Shown here one piece after another: positions 23,035 through 34,290 of a stretch of DNA of 64,000 bases (positions within the stretch are counted from its first letter, which is position 1; every line of letters starts with the position of its first letter). This stretch comes from Papaver somniferum (Eukaryota > Streptophyta > Magnoliopsida > Ranunculales > Papaveraceae), in assembly GCF_003573695.1 (NCBI RefSeq), contig NC_039362.1, forward strand, positions 8,284,088 to 8,348,087, in the 5' to 3' direction. The translations under genes were made by a program, and so were the position numbers. The notes beneath the pieces are model-generated. The model was not told where the DNA came from. It was given only the letters and a program-made list of their open reading frames with translations, and ran no database searches.

Positions 23035-25425
23035 TGTTAGAGAATATCTCGGTAAACCTCGCATGTATTGTTATATCAAGCATGTTTGTCAATGATAGTG
23101 ATCAAAACTATAAGTCCTGATTTCTAGTATATTTAGCTAAGTCTCGGACTGGGATAGTAAGTGTAGTTGATCTCAAAGACTTCATGGTGATTCATTAGAC
23201 AAGTAGAAGATCTAATCAAGAAACCGGTGGAACTTCTTGACAAAAAGGTATGTGAAGACTTGAACTTATCTGTCACTCAAAAGTATATCTATTCGATCTC
23301 CTCTTCTTGAGACAAAAGTCGTATGCTAAATATATAGACTAGATCATACACATTTGATATTTTGAGACGAGTATATCTCGCATATCTATATCTCGAAATA
23401 TGTGTTGGTAGGCGTTTCGCTTCGATCATGTTTATCTTCACCTAGTGACGAAAGTCATGATACGTTTCAATCGTCTTGGAAATTGCTCTAACGAGAAAGG
23501 TTTGTGAATAACAACTGAATAACGTCCTTTGAGAATGTTTCAATGATTGGAATGAGAGTTGATATTACGTAACCATGTATTCCTTGAACCGAACTTTTTC
23601 AAACTTTTTTGATCAAGAGTAATCGGGAGGATTGTGGAATTGGCTTGCCAAGTCCAGGAACCCAGTCCGTAGACCTAGTCCGCGAACTGACGGAAGTGAA
23701 TTTCTGCTGGGATTTACGAAACTCGTTTGTGTGCTTAGTCCGCAAACTCAGTCCGCGAACTGGCGGAAGTTCTCTTGCCGAGAATTTCTGTTGAGTTTGG
23801 AAAACTCCACCGATTAAACTTAAGTCCGCGAACTTGTTTTTCAGCTGAAGTGGTTATGATGTAAAGATGTGCTTTGAACATGAAACATAAATTACTAAGG
23901 AATGCTTTATGCAAAACGTGGCTATAATGTTCATGAGCCGATTCAGTCGAATCAAATCATCTTTGTTTCAATTGTGTCTTGTGTAGTTAGATAAGATCTC
24001 ATCATAGCAATTGAAAAACTCTTTAACTAGTTCATATTGAGTCAATTGAACTAGTTATGGTGAAGAAGAATATGGTTTGTATGAAATTCTCATATGGTTA
24101 ACCTTTTGGTTTACTGTGTTGAACCAACATACACGTACATGTTTGGCAAGGTTTTCACAAACCCAGTAAAACGTATACCCAAGTGTGTGTGTCAAGCTAA
24201 GATTTCGATCTAACGGTTGAGATATATTAGCTTGAATCTCAATCAGATTTCATCTAACGGATGATAACATTTTCTTTGTTAGCAAGGTGAAACCCTGATT
24301 TGAAAGACTATATATAGGAGACATCTAGCAATGGGAAAAACTAAACCCCACACGTCTGTGTGCTACTAGTGCGCTCGCTAGAGTCGATCTCCATTAACCT
24401 TTGAGTTTCCTATTCTAAACTCAGGTTAACGATTTAAAGACTTCATTGGGATTGTGAAGCCAGACCGATACTACTTTTATCGTAGTTGTGTGATCTGATC
24501 TTGCATATTCTATCGTAAGAGTAAAATCATATTGATTGGCTTGAGATCATGAGAGTTCTCCGATAGGAAAAATATAAAAGTAGTCACAAACACCTTCGTC
24601 TCATCGTTTGTGATTCCACGACATCTTGTTTCCCTACCATATGATTAAGATTTTTGTGAGGTGTTTGACTAATCTAGGATGTTCTTCGGGAATATAAGAC
24701 CGGATTATCAATTGGTTTTTGTTCACCTTGATTATATATCAAAAGACGAAACAATAAGTTAGGATTTTTCTGTGGGAGACAGATTTATCCTTTGATAGAC
24801 TTTTCTGTGTGATACAGATTTGTTTATGGTTCAAGCCTGTGATTTTGGATCGTAGTAACTCTTAGTTGTGGGTGAGATCAACTAAGGGATTCAAGTACGT
24901 AGCATCCTGATGGGATCAGAGGCGTAGGAGTACAACTGTACTATAGTCCAGTACGAAGTTAGCTGGGAGTAGGTTAGTGTCTGTAGCGGCTTAATACAGT
25001 TTGTATTCAATCTGAACTAGGTCCCGAGGTTTTTCTGCATTTGTGGCTTCCTCGTTAACAAAACTTCTGGTGTCTGTGTTATTTTTTTTCCGCATTATAT
25101 TTGTTATATAATAGAAATAATACAGGTTGTGTGTTGAAGTTTAATCAATTGGAGATCCATCCTAGTTGTTGTTGATTTCATTGATTAACACTTGGATATT
25201 GGTCTTTGGTACCGTCCAAGTTATTCCTTGTGTTTGATTAAAAGACTCGCTATTGTTTTAGCTTGAGTAAATCAAAACAAGTGAAAGATATTAACTCCTT
25301 GAGATACTTTTCTATAGATTGAGTCTTACTATCTAGTTGATTCTCTAGCAAAGTATTTCGGAGTTAGTCCATATAGATTGCTAAGCGAAATATTGGGTGT
25401 TGTTGTTAGACCCCCGCTTTTACCA
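23035..25425 (+). mobile_element. 5' LTR, sub-type A variant (copy 3)
   Basis: TGTTAGAGAATATCTCGG start, CA end, about 2.39 kb, followed by a PBS at 25428. TATA box TATATATAGG near 24308; short-repeat zone 23650-23840; U5 block near 25020. Nearly the same as 34299-36670, with which it forms part of a larger duplicated block. Confidence 0.88.
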
Positions 25426-25427
25426 TT

Positions 25428-25439
25428 TGGTATCAGAGA
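25428..25439 (+). other. Primer binding site with one change
   Basis: TGGTATCAGAGA, two bases after the LTR; the last base differs from the usual TGGTATCAGAGC. Confidence 0.8.
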
Positions 25440-25491
25440 AGGAAAACGCGTTTAAGACCTTACAAGTCCGCGTTTGTAGCGATCTGACTAT

Positions 25492-26875
25492 ATGGACCAA
25501 AAAGTCTCTAAAGACGCAACACCAGTTAGGAGTCACTCTGGTATATTTCAAAGTCCTGAAACCTCCACGAAATTCTCTGTCTCTTGTCCTGAGTCTGAAT
25601 CTGCATTCGATTGGGAAAAATCTCTTGATGAACAATTGGATGAGCTCTCCGATGATAGTGATTCAGAAGAAGGACAAAGTATTGATGAGAAAGTTGCTCA
25701 GTATATCAAGTTTTTTAATCGTTCTTTGAAAGAGACGAAGTCAACGGCTTGCTTGAGCAAATACATGGCTCTTCTTTTTCAAGAAAACAGAAAGTTGAGA
25801 AAACTCTTTAAAGGATATGATTGTGGGTACAGACTCTTAAAATCTATCGTTAAAGATCGTGAAGAATATTTACATACACAAAAGTATGAATGTGATAATC
25901 TTCTCAGAAATCTCTGTTTGTTGAAAGAAAAACTTGCAGATGCTGAGGCAAGGTGTGACTCTCAACAAAAATGTTTTAATGACAAAGAACTCAGTCTCCG
26001 TGCCAGAGAAAAATCCTTGTAAACTGATCTTGCAGCCACTCGTGATAAATTAAATTCCCTGGAAGAGAATCTGAGAAGGTTCAATTCTAGCTATACAAAA
26101 TTGTCTTCTATGATTGGAGCATGTAAAGAACATCGTGATACACGTGGTCTGGGCTATAAAGGAATAGACGCTCCAAAAACTAGTAACATCAATTTTGTTA
26201 AAGCTTTTGAAAATTCCCCATGTGAGAATCCACTTGCAGCAAGTAATGTATCTAAAGGAAAAGACTATTCTCCTTCAAAATTCGCTTTCAGAAGAACAGG
26301 AAAAACCTTTAATTGCTATTACTGCGGAAACAAAGGACATCCTGAGCGAAAATGCCGTCTACGTTTATGGAATGAAAAACTTCATAACATTCTTACTTGG
26401 ATGGCTAAAGAAGTTGTTAAACCGGCATCACACATTGTTGGAACAAGGGGCATCTCCTTTTCTCAAGGATTATACAATAACAAGCCATGTGATAACTAGG
26501 CATTTAAAAGGAAAAGTGTCTACAACAGCAGAAGGAGGAGTGACAAAAGTGTGACTGATCCTGCAAAGAGAAAAAAAGCACAGGATAAAGAAAAAGAAAT
26601 TGTGTTCCTATGTTCTCGACAAAGAAGCATGTAAATCTATGACGTCTAAAACAGACTTCCTACATGTCAACAATCGAGTGTCTGATTTGAAGACCAGCAT
26701 AAACAGACTCAGACGGAACATCAAGAAAACATGGAATGCAGTTAATCCAGGTATTCCTAAATCTTCTCTTAATATTTATTCTTCAACTAAACCCGATAGT
26801 TTGTTAAATACCGTTGAGAAGGAAAAAGAAGAAGTAAATACTGATGAGCAAGATGCTCATCTTATTACACCCTGA
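25492..26875 (+). pseudogene. ORF1, gag-like protein without pol (copy 2)
   Basis: Same layout as the copy at 14768: acidic DELSDDSDSEEGQSIDE, coiled-coil helix, LGYKGIDAP, CCHC knuckle CYYCGNKGHPERKC near 26322, basic NRLRRNIKKTW. The N-terminal 176 codons are open, more than in any other copy. Breaks: a GAA to TAA nonsense at 26020 (the copy at 52553 still has GAA), a TAG after CDN near 26497 shared with two other copies, and a shift near 26575. The shared stop at 26020 with the copy at 36737 shows these two descend from the same broken copy. Confidence 0.78.
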
Positions 26876-27028
26876 CAAGATCATTTTGCATCTCTTTTTA
26901 ATATAATAAAAAGGGATGCTCATGACTCTCAGGATTTTTTATCTTGAGATTGATGTCAGTATCATATTGTTTTTTTTTTAGTTTCCTTGTTTTGGTTGCT
27001 CCTCAACATCTATTTTATTTTATTTTAT

Positions 27029-27135
27029 TGGGCTTCCTTGGTCTATCTTAGGCCCTGGCCCTAGTACACGCACCAACCCTCACGAACATCTTGTTCCCTA
27101 GGGTTTGATGGAATTCCTTATTTATCTATATAAGG
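27029..27135 (+). promoter_or_regulatory. Putative internal promoter of ORF2 (copy 2)
   Basis: TGGGCT at 27029, telo-box CTAGGGTTT at 27098 and TATA box TCTATATAAGG at 27125, with ATG 45 bp downstream. Here the TATA box is closer to consensus than in copy 1. Confidence 0.5.
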
Positions 27136-27179
27136 TGTTCAGATGTGAAAAACATTTTCTTAAGTCTTTTCAGTGCACA

Positions 27180-27440
27180 ATGGAAGGAAGCAACAATATC
27201 AATGATGTTGAGTTAGGTTCTATTGATATCTCGTGTTTTCATGCTCTTGATCATGTAAACGATGACAAACTACGAGTTCAGATTTCTTCACAATTGGTAG
27301 GAAATCTTCTTAAAGATTTTTTGGTTGTACGAGAACAACTCGGTATTGCAACCAGGAACCTTGATTTTCTGAAGGGCAAGATTAAGAAGGTGAATGAGGA
27401 TCTCGTTCACGTTCAATCTCTGGTTGCAGACAGGATTTAG
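27180..27440 (+). CDS. ORF2, 86-residue protein of unknown function (copy 2)
   Basis: Starts MEGSNNINDVELGS. An upstream in-frame ATG at 27105 would lengthen it to 111 codons, but the 27180 start aligns with all other copies and follows the TATA box at the right distance. SCFHALDHVNDDKL is conserved, followed by the Leu-rich helix VVREQLGIATRNLDFLKGK. It is fully open although the ORF1 of the same element is broken. No known domain. Confidence 0.55.
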   Translation: MEGSNNINDVELGSIDISCFHALDHVNDDKLRVQISSQLVGNLLKDFLVVREQLGIATRNLDFLKGKIKKVNEDLVHVQSLVADRI

Positions 27441-27820
27441 ACGTCTTCAGATCTTGGTTCTTTTAATGCCTATGATGTCTTCTTTTTGGATTAGTTGGAA
27501 GAATAACTAGTGATTTGGATAGCGATGATTGTGATTACACATAGCTATTATTTTCATCTTGTGTTTTTTAGATTTTTGGTTTTTATTTTCTAAAAAATAT
27601 TTGGAAAAGATGATGGATTGCAATATTTAATTATTGGTTTGATATATTGCAATATTGTTGTGGGGTATGTATTGTTTGCGTCCGTGAACTTGAAGGTCCC
27701 ATATGATTGTCAAAAGTAAAGTCGTTCATGAATCGTTTCTCTTATTGATGAAAGAACGGATGGACTTTTGACATATACAAAACTTATGCCTATGCAATCA
27801 TGTATTTGATGGAAAATAGG
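27441..27820 (+). mobile_element. 3' internal region of copy 2, truncated
   Basis: Non-coding, matching the start of 54001-54370. It breaks at 'TTGATGGAAAATAGG', where the Ty3 fragment starts, so the rest of the 3' region and the 3' LTR are missing. Confidence 0.75.
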
Positions 27821-28258
27821 TAGGCGACACAAATATCCGATTACTAGGACGTCAAATTAAGGAAAACCAACTAGTTTCAATGCACACAATGGACAAGTTA
27901 ATCAAACAGGGGGCTCCAGCTTTAGTTTGTTGTGTTCAAAACTTGGAAACGAGTCAGACATCGTCCAAGTTACCAAAGGAGATTACACAATTAATTGCTC
28001 GTTACACTCCCGTATTTACAACACCCACCAAGTTGCCACCGATGCGAACTCATGACCATAAGATACCGCTGTTATCAGAAGCTGCATCGGTAAATGTCCG
28101 ACCATACCGTTATGCGCACTGTCAAAAAGCGGAAATCAAACGACTAGTCCAGGAGCTTTTGGAAGCAGGTTTAGTTAGACCAAGCACTAGTCCCTTCTCA
28201 TCACCAGTCCTTTTGGTCAAGAAGAAGGATGGAACGTGGCGGATGTGCATTGACTACT
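27821..28258 (+). pseudogene. Ty3/gypsy protease-RT linker and RT start (second copy)
   Basis: Matches 19130-19561 and ends at the same chimeric junction with LTR-B. It encodes the segment before RT and the first RT motif SPVLLVKKKDGTWRMCIDY. Several differences from the copy at 19130 restore more usual residues (for example LLEAGLVRPS), so this copy is less decayed. Gag, PBS and LTR are absent here. Confidence 0.8.
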
Positions 28259-28702
28259 GATATGACATGTTGTACTCTTGCACATATGTAATCCATATCC
28301 GGGAACCATAGTATGCGTACCCGTACGTGTACCTGTTGGCTTGAGAAATCCGGGAACCTAAGTATGCGTACCCGTTCGCGTACTGGCGTATGGTTCATGT
28401 CCGAATATTTCTGCTGGGATTATAAGTATGCATACCCGTCTGCGTACTTGCAAAACCCAATCTTGGTCCGGGTATTTCAAGTATGCGTACCGGTTTGAAT
28501 ACTTGAAGGTTAAAGTTCTAAAATCGGTTGCAAACCGTGGCTATAATGTTCATGAATTGATTCAAGTGAATCAAACCGATTTTGTTTCAATTGTGTTCTT
28601 GTATACGTCTATGAGAATATAGAAATTGAAAACTCTTTAACTAGTTTTATTTGAGTCATTTGAACTAGTTATGGTTAAGATGAACAAGGTTGATATGAGA
28701 GT
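28259..28702 (+). repeat. Duplicated LTR-B edge (third copy)
   Basis: About 444 bp, nearly identical to 19562-20005 and slightly less like 11888-12332; ends in AGAGT before an A-type LTR. Confidence 0.85.
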
Positions 28703-31084
28703 TGTTAGAGCATAACTCGGTCAACCTCGCATGCGTTGCTATATCAAGCATGTTTTTCAATGTTAGTGATCAAAACTATAAGTCTTGATTTCTAGTCTAT
28801 TTAGCTAAGTCTCGGACTAGGATAGTAAGTGTCGTTGAGCTCAAGGACTTCATGGAGATTCATCGAACAAGCAGAAGATCTACTCAAGAAACCGGTGGAA
28901 CTTCTCAACAAAAAGGTATGCGAAGACTTGAACTTATTTGTCACTCAAAAGTTTATCTATTCTATCTCCTACTTCTTGATACAAAAGTCGTATGCTAAAT
29001 ATATAGACTAGATCATACACATTTGATATTTCGATCCGAGTATATCTCGCCTATTTATATATCGAAATATGTGTTGGTAAGTGTTTCGCTTCGATCATGT
29101 TTTTCTTTACCTAGTGAAGAAAGTCATGATACGTTTAAGTCATCTTGGAAATTTCTCTAACGAGAAAGGTTTGTGAAAAACAACTGAATAACGTCCTCTG
29201 AGAATGTTTCAATGATTGGAATGAGAGTTTAGATTATATAACCATGTATTCCTTGAACCTAAGTTGTCAAACTTTGTTGTTCAAGAGTAATCGGGAGGAT
29301 TGTGGAATTGGCTTGCCAAGTCCGCGAACTGTCGGAAGTTCTCGATCGAGAATTTCTGCTGGATTTTCCGAAACTTGTTTGTGTGCTTAGTCCGCGAACC
29401 CGGTCCGCATCTTTCCGAGAATTTTTGCTGAGTTTGGAAAACTCAAACCGATTAGCTTAAGTCCGCGAACTTGTTTTTGAGATTAAGAGGTTATGATCTA
29501 AAAATATGCTTTGAACATGAAACATAAATTACTAAGGAATGCTTTATGCAAACCGTGGCTATAATGTTCATGATCCGATTCAATCGAATCTAATCATCTT
29601 TGTTTCAATTGTGTCTTGTGTAGTTATATAAGATCACATAGCAATTGAACAACTCTCTAACTAGTTCCTATTGAGTCAATTGAACTAGATATGGTGAAGA
29701 AGAATATGGTTGGTATGAAATGATCAAATGGTTAACCTTTTGGTTGACTATTTTTGAACCAACAATGCACACGTTTGGGGTACGGTTACACAAACCTAGA
29801 TTCGTGCAGTACATGTGTGTATGACAAGCTAAGATTTCGATCTAACGGTTGAGATATATTAACTTGAATCTAAATCAAGGTTTCATCTAACGGTGGATAG
29901 CGTTTTCTTTGTGAGCAAGGCGAAACCTGATTTGAAAGGCTATATATAGGAGACATCTAGAAATGGGCAAAAATAATCCCCACACGTCTGTGTGATACTA
30001 GTGCGCTCGCTCGATCTCCATTAACCTTTGAGTTTCTTCTTCTCAACACAGGTTAACTACTTAAAGACTTCATTGGGATTGTGAAGCCAGACCGATACTA
30101 CTTTTATCGTAGTTGTGTGATCTGATCTTGCATCTTCTATTGTACGAGTACAATAATGTTGATTGGCTTGAGATCGTGAGATTTCTCCGATAGGCAAGAT
30201 ATAAAAGTAATCGCAAACATCTTCGTCTCATCGTTTGTGATTCCACGACATCTTGTTTCGCTACCGTACGATTAAGATTTTTGTGAGGTGATTGATTAAT
30301 CTAGGATGTTCTTCGGGAATATAAGAACAGATTATGAATTTGTTTCTGTTCACCTTGATTATATATCAAAAGAAGAAACAAAAAGTTAGGGTTTTTCTGT
30401 GGGAGACAGATTTATCCTTTGATAGACTTTTCTGTATGATACGGATTTGTTTATTGTCCAAGCCTGTGATTTTGGATGATAGCAACTCTTAGTTGTGGGT
30501 GAGATCATCTAAGGGATTCAAGTACGTATCATCCTGCTGGGATCAGAGGCGTAGGAGTACAACTGTACCTTGTATCAGTGGGAGATTGATAGGGGTTCAA
30601 CTATAGTCCAGTCCGAAGTTAGCTTGGAGTAGGCTAGTGTCTGTAGCGGCTTAATACAGTGTGTATTCAATCTGGACTAGGTCCCGGGGTTTTTCTGCAC
30701 TTGAGGTTTCCTCGTTAACAAAACTTCTGGTATCTGTGTTATTTCCTTTCCGCATTATATTTGATTATATAATAGAAATAATAAAGGTTGTGCGTTTAAG
30801 TTTAATCAATTGGAGATCCAACCCAATTGTTGTTGATTTCATTGATTAACACTTAGATATTGGTCTTTGGTACCATCCAAGTTATTCATTGTGGTTGATT
30901 AAAGACTCGCTATTGTTTTAGCTTGAGTAAATGAAAACAAGTGAGAGAGATTAACTCCTTGAGATACTTTAATCTAGATTGAGTCTGACTGTCTAGTTGA
31001 TTATCTAGCAAAGTATTTCGGAGTTAGACCATTCATATTGCTAAGCGAAATATTGGGTGGTGTTGTTAGACCCCCGCTTTTTTA
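28703..31084 (+). mobile_element. LTR sub-type A (copy 4), right edge of the composite
   Basis: TGTTAGAGCATAACTCGG to CCCGCTTTTTTA, 2382 bp; the final CA has become TA. TATA box TATATATAGG near 29941; U5 block near 30680. Followed not by a PBS but by AGAGT and the rest of LTR-B, so it acts as the right-hand LTR of the insertion. Confidence 0.88.
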
Positions 31085-32458
31085 AGAGTGACAATATGTC
31101 TAACTTCGGTTAACTGTTGTTGAGCCAACATGGTGTGCACGTTTAGGTACGGTTACGTAAACCAAAATGAGGGTACATTTCATTTGTGTGTAACAAGATA
31201 AGTTCGATCTAACGGTTGAAATATATTATCTTGGTTGAATCAGGTTTTTCATCTAACTGTGAATATTGAATTCTTTGTTACCAAGGTAACATAAATTGCA
31301 AACCCTGATTTAAAAACTATATAAAGGAGAGCTCTAGAAACTGGGAAAACTAATCCCCGCACTTCTACGTGATACTAGTTGCATAAACTAGAGTCGATTC
31401 TTCTTTAACCTTAGGTTTCTCATAAGACCCTGTAGGTTAACAACTTGAAGAATTCATTAGGATTGTGAAGCCAGACCCAACTATTTTCTCTGTAGTGATC
31501 CGATCTTGTAGTTTCTATCGTGTTGAGTACAATTGAAATAATTGGCTCGAGATTTATATCTCCGATAGGAAAGATATAAAATCAATCACAAATACATTCG
31601 TCTCATCGTTTGTGATTTCACAATACCTTGTTTCGTTAATCGATGAAGATTATTGTGAGGTGATTGATAATACTAGGCCGTTATTCGGGATTATAAAACC
31701 GATTTATCAATTGGTTCATGTTCACCTTGATTTTATCAACAAACGGAACAAAAACTCATAGGTATCTTTATGGGAGACAAATTTATCTATTCCAATATAA
31801 TTTTCTGTGTAAGACAAATTTCTTTATCAAGTCTTCGATTTTGGGTCATAGCAACTCTTGGTTGTGGGTGAGATCAGCTAAGGGAATCAAGTGCGTAGTA
31901 TCCTGCTGGGATCATAGACGTAGGGAATGCAACTGTACCTTGAATTAGTGTGAGATTGATTAGGGTTCAACTACAGTCCAGTCTGAAGTTCATTGATGGT
32001 AGGTTAGTGTCTGTAGCGGCTAATACAGTGTGGTGTTCAAAGATGGACTAGGTATCGGGGTTTTTATGCATTTGCGGTTTTCCTCGTTAACGAAATTCTG
32101 GTGTCTGCGTTATTTCTTTTACACATTATAGTTTGTTATATAATTGAAATATCACAGGTTGTGCGTTGTATCGATAAATTAGTAAATTCAACCTCTGGTT
32201 GTTGATTGAAATTGATTGATCCTTGAACATTGGTCTTTGGTACCATTCAAGTTACTTTCTTATACTCAATCGAGCTCACAAATTTCTATTTGCTGATTGC
32301 AGTTTGAATTAAGAGTTAGAGATATAAACTCTTGTATATACTTTTTTCTGGATTGAGTCTGACTATCTAGTTGATTCTCTAGAAAGTATATTAGAGTAAG
32401 TCCTCTCAGACTTCCATACGAATTGTTGGGTGTGGTTGTTGTACCCCCCGCATTTTCA
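31085..32458 (+). mobile_element. 3' LTR, sub-type B, right half
   Basis: Begins with the second AGAGT and continues the LTR interrupted at 12332. TATA-like CTATATAAAGG near 31318; U5 block near 32050; ends CCCCCGCATTTTCA. No PBS follows; F-box sequence begins at once. Confidence 0.85.
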
Positions 32459-32640
32459 AATGCAAACAACGGTACTCCTTGATACATAAAGATCGAAATT
32501 TCATTGATTTACACTTCACACGATCAAAGACATGTGATTTTGATGTTGGTGGTGGTATATCCTTTTTAAGGATCTGGACTCAACTTTGTGTTTTCTCCTC
32601 AGCTGAACTATTACTGTCTCAACGAGATGAAAAGACTTTT
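32459..32640 (+). pseudogene. F-box gene fragment
   Basis: Matches the part of the F-box pseudogenes from 'TGCAAACAACGGTACTCC' to the 'SSAELLLSQ' segment, with several base differences from the other three copies. Both ends are broken: LTR-B on the left, unrelated sequence on the right. It is a separate, more diverged copy. Confidence 0.75.
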
Positions 32641-32689
32641 GTTCGCTTTGAAAACATGATCTTTGTCAGTACATTATGCATGACGTTGT

Positions 32690-33060
32690 AACAAGATGGT
32701 GGAGTTATTCACCCCCTCCTACTTGTATGTCTTCAAACCTCAATCTTAAAAAGGCCGGACTCATATCTGTAAGGGTAACTCTAACAGTTATTGGAGTCGT
32801 AATGCGCTGGTTTCTCTTGTAACTTTGGACAAGTAAGCTTTCGACATCACTTTAGAGAGGGCAATTTTGTAGCAGATATTTTGTAAAAAAAAAAACAGCG
32901 TATGAAAGTATTACTGGAAAATGGGATAGCATGCCCCCTGATTTTTTTTGTGTAATGTTTTGTTTAGTGATTTTTCGGGAAGATCCTTCCCCGGTTTGTA
33001 AGGCTCATTTAGGTTGTGTTGATTTTTTTTTTGAAGCATGTATAATAAAAAAGGAACTAA
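32690..33060 (+). mobile_element. 3' end of a LINE (non-LTR) element
   Basis: The frame at 32812-32886 reads SCNFGQVSFRHHFREGNFVADIL, the typical end of the RNase H domain in plant L1-type LINEs (REgN.vAD.LA). A 3' tail follows with several T-runs and 'ATAATAAAAAAGG'. The upstream part of the element is missing. Confidence 0.6.
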
Positions 33061-33599
33061 ATAGAGATTACACGGGGGAATATGATTCCCATAGAGTCAT
33101 TTAACAGAATTCGACTAAGAAAATGTTGTGTTGATATACTTCTCTCTACCAAAAAACAAAGGAAAAGAAAAACAGAAGAAGGCCAGAGCCGGACTCATTT
33201 CTTAGACATAGATGTGTTAAGGGGTACCACATTTTTAACTCTTTTTGATTTTCAATGTAGTCATTATGACGAAGGATTTCCCCTTAGAACGAAAGAGGAA
33301 AAACTAATACCAACCCGGATTTGAAACGGAGGTGTCTCCAGTCTCTAGTATTCTCAGACTTTTTTTTCTTTCAAAGTTTCAGTGGAGAAGAAAAGACTTC
33401 TCATGAGTTCCCTCGCTGTGATTGAGAATTTCACTCCATCGTCAGTCCAAGTAAGATTTTCAAAACTTGTGTTTATTGATTGCAAGATTGGAGAACATTT
33501 TTCAGAGGTTAGAATAGTGTTATTATAAATCTTCAATTTTTTTAGGTCCATATTTACTTTCTGTGAATTTGTGTGGAAATCAACCGCTGTAAAATCAGA
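33061..33599. other. Unassigned sequence
   Basis: No domain recognised. Short frames on both strands (plus 33082-33324, minus 33354-33551) have no motif. It precedes the upstream region of the F-box copy at 33600 and may be original host flank. Confidence 0.35.
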
Positions 33600-34290
33600 A
33601 GACGTTGAATCTGAATTTTGTTTCCGTTAGTAAATTCCCCGTGAATTCATTCATATCCAATTTGTGTTGTTTGAGTTTTCTCTGGCTCAGTTTCCAAATA
33701 TAGGCCAATCTGTGTCGGTATATTCTAGAAACACGTTTAATCATACGTGAATATATATAGGAGTAAGTTAACTATTTACCTACAATACCAAATCTTAGAA
33801 AGGGATACTTCTGCGGGTTGTAGTAGTAATCTTGTTATGGGCAATGAGTTATTACTTTGTGAGATATTGACTTGGGTCCCTGTAAAATCACTTATGAGGT
33901 TCAAGAGTGTATGCAAACAATGGAACTCCTTGATACATACAGATCGAAACTTCGTTGATTTACACTTCACATGATCAAAAGCATGTAATTTTGTTGTTGG
34001 TGATGGTATCACCATACTGCTTTTTAGGTCTTGGTATCAACTTCGTGTTTTTTCCTCAGCTGAACTATTAGTGTCTCAAGGAGGAGTAAAGACTGTTGAA
34101 AGGGAAATATCTATACTAGGATCTTCCCTGGTACACGTTTTTGGAGCTGTCAATGGGTTGATTTCTGTAATAGAACCTAGCACATGTTTTGTTCGTGTGT
34201 TTAATCCGAGCACGGGACAGTCAACACCTTGTATAAAATCCATGATTAAACAACAAAGTGAAAATCTACCGGAGGAAATACAACTTATAC
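33600..34290 (+). pseudogene. F-box protein pseudogene (copy 2), 3' truncated
   Basis: Nearly identical to 21838-22530, including upstream sequence. F-box LLCEILTWVPVKSLMRFKSV near residue 33 from the 33747 start. A CGA to TGA nonsense at 33972 (CGA in copy 1) breaks the frame, but the CAG at 34218 is intact where copy 1 has TAG; the two copies therefore decayed independently after duplication. The coding part ends near 34289 at 'CAACTTATA', joined through an 11-base filler to an LTR. Confidence 0.83.

Larger units (their letters stand above)
12333..31084 (+). mobile_element. Composite nested insertion flanked by AGAGT
   Basis: An 18.75 kb block bounded by A-type LTRs (12333-14701 and 28703-31084) and by the 5-bp direct repeat AGAGT at 12328-12332 and 31085-31089, the usual target duplication length for LTR elements. 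Removing it rejoins the B-type LTR. Its inside is not one element: the LTR-B edge plus LTR-A start recurs at 19562 and 28259, so tandem duplication followed the original insertion. Confidence 0.8.
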
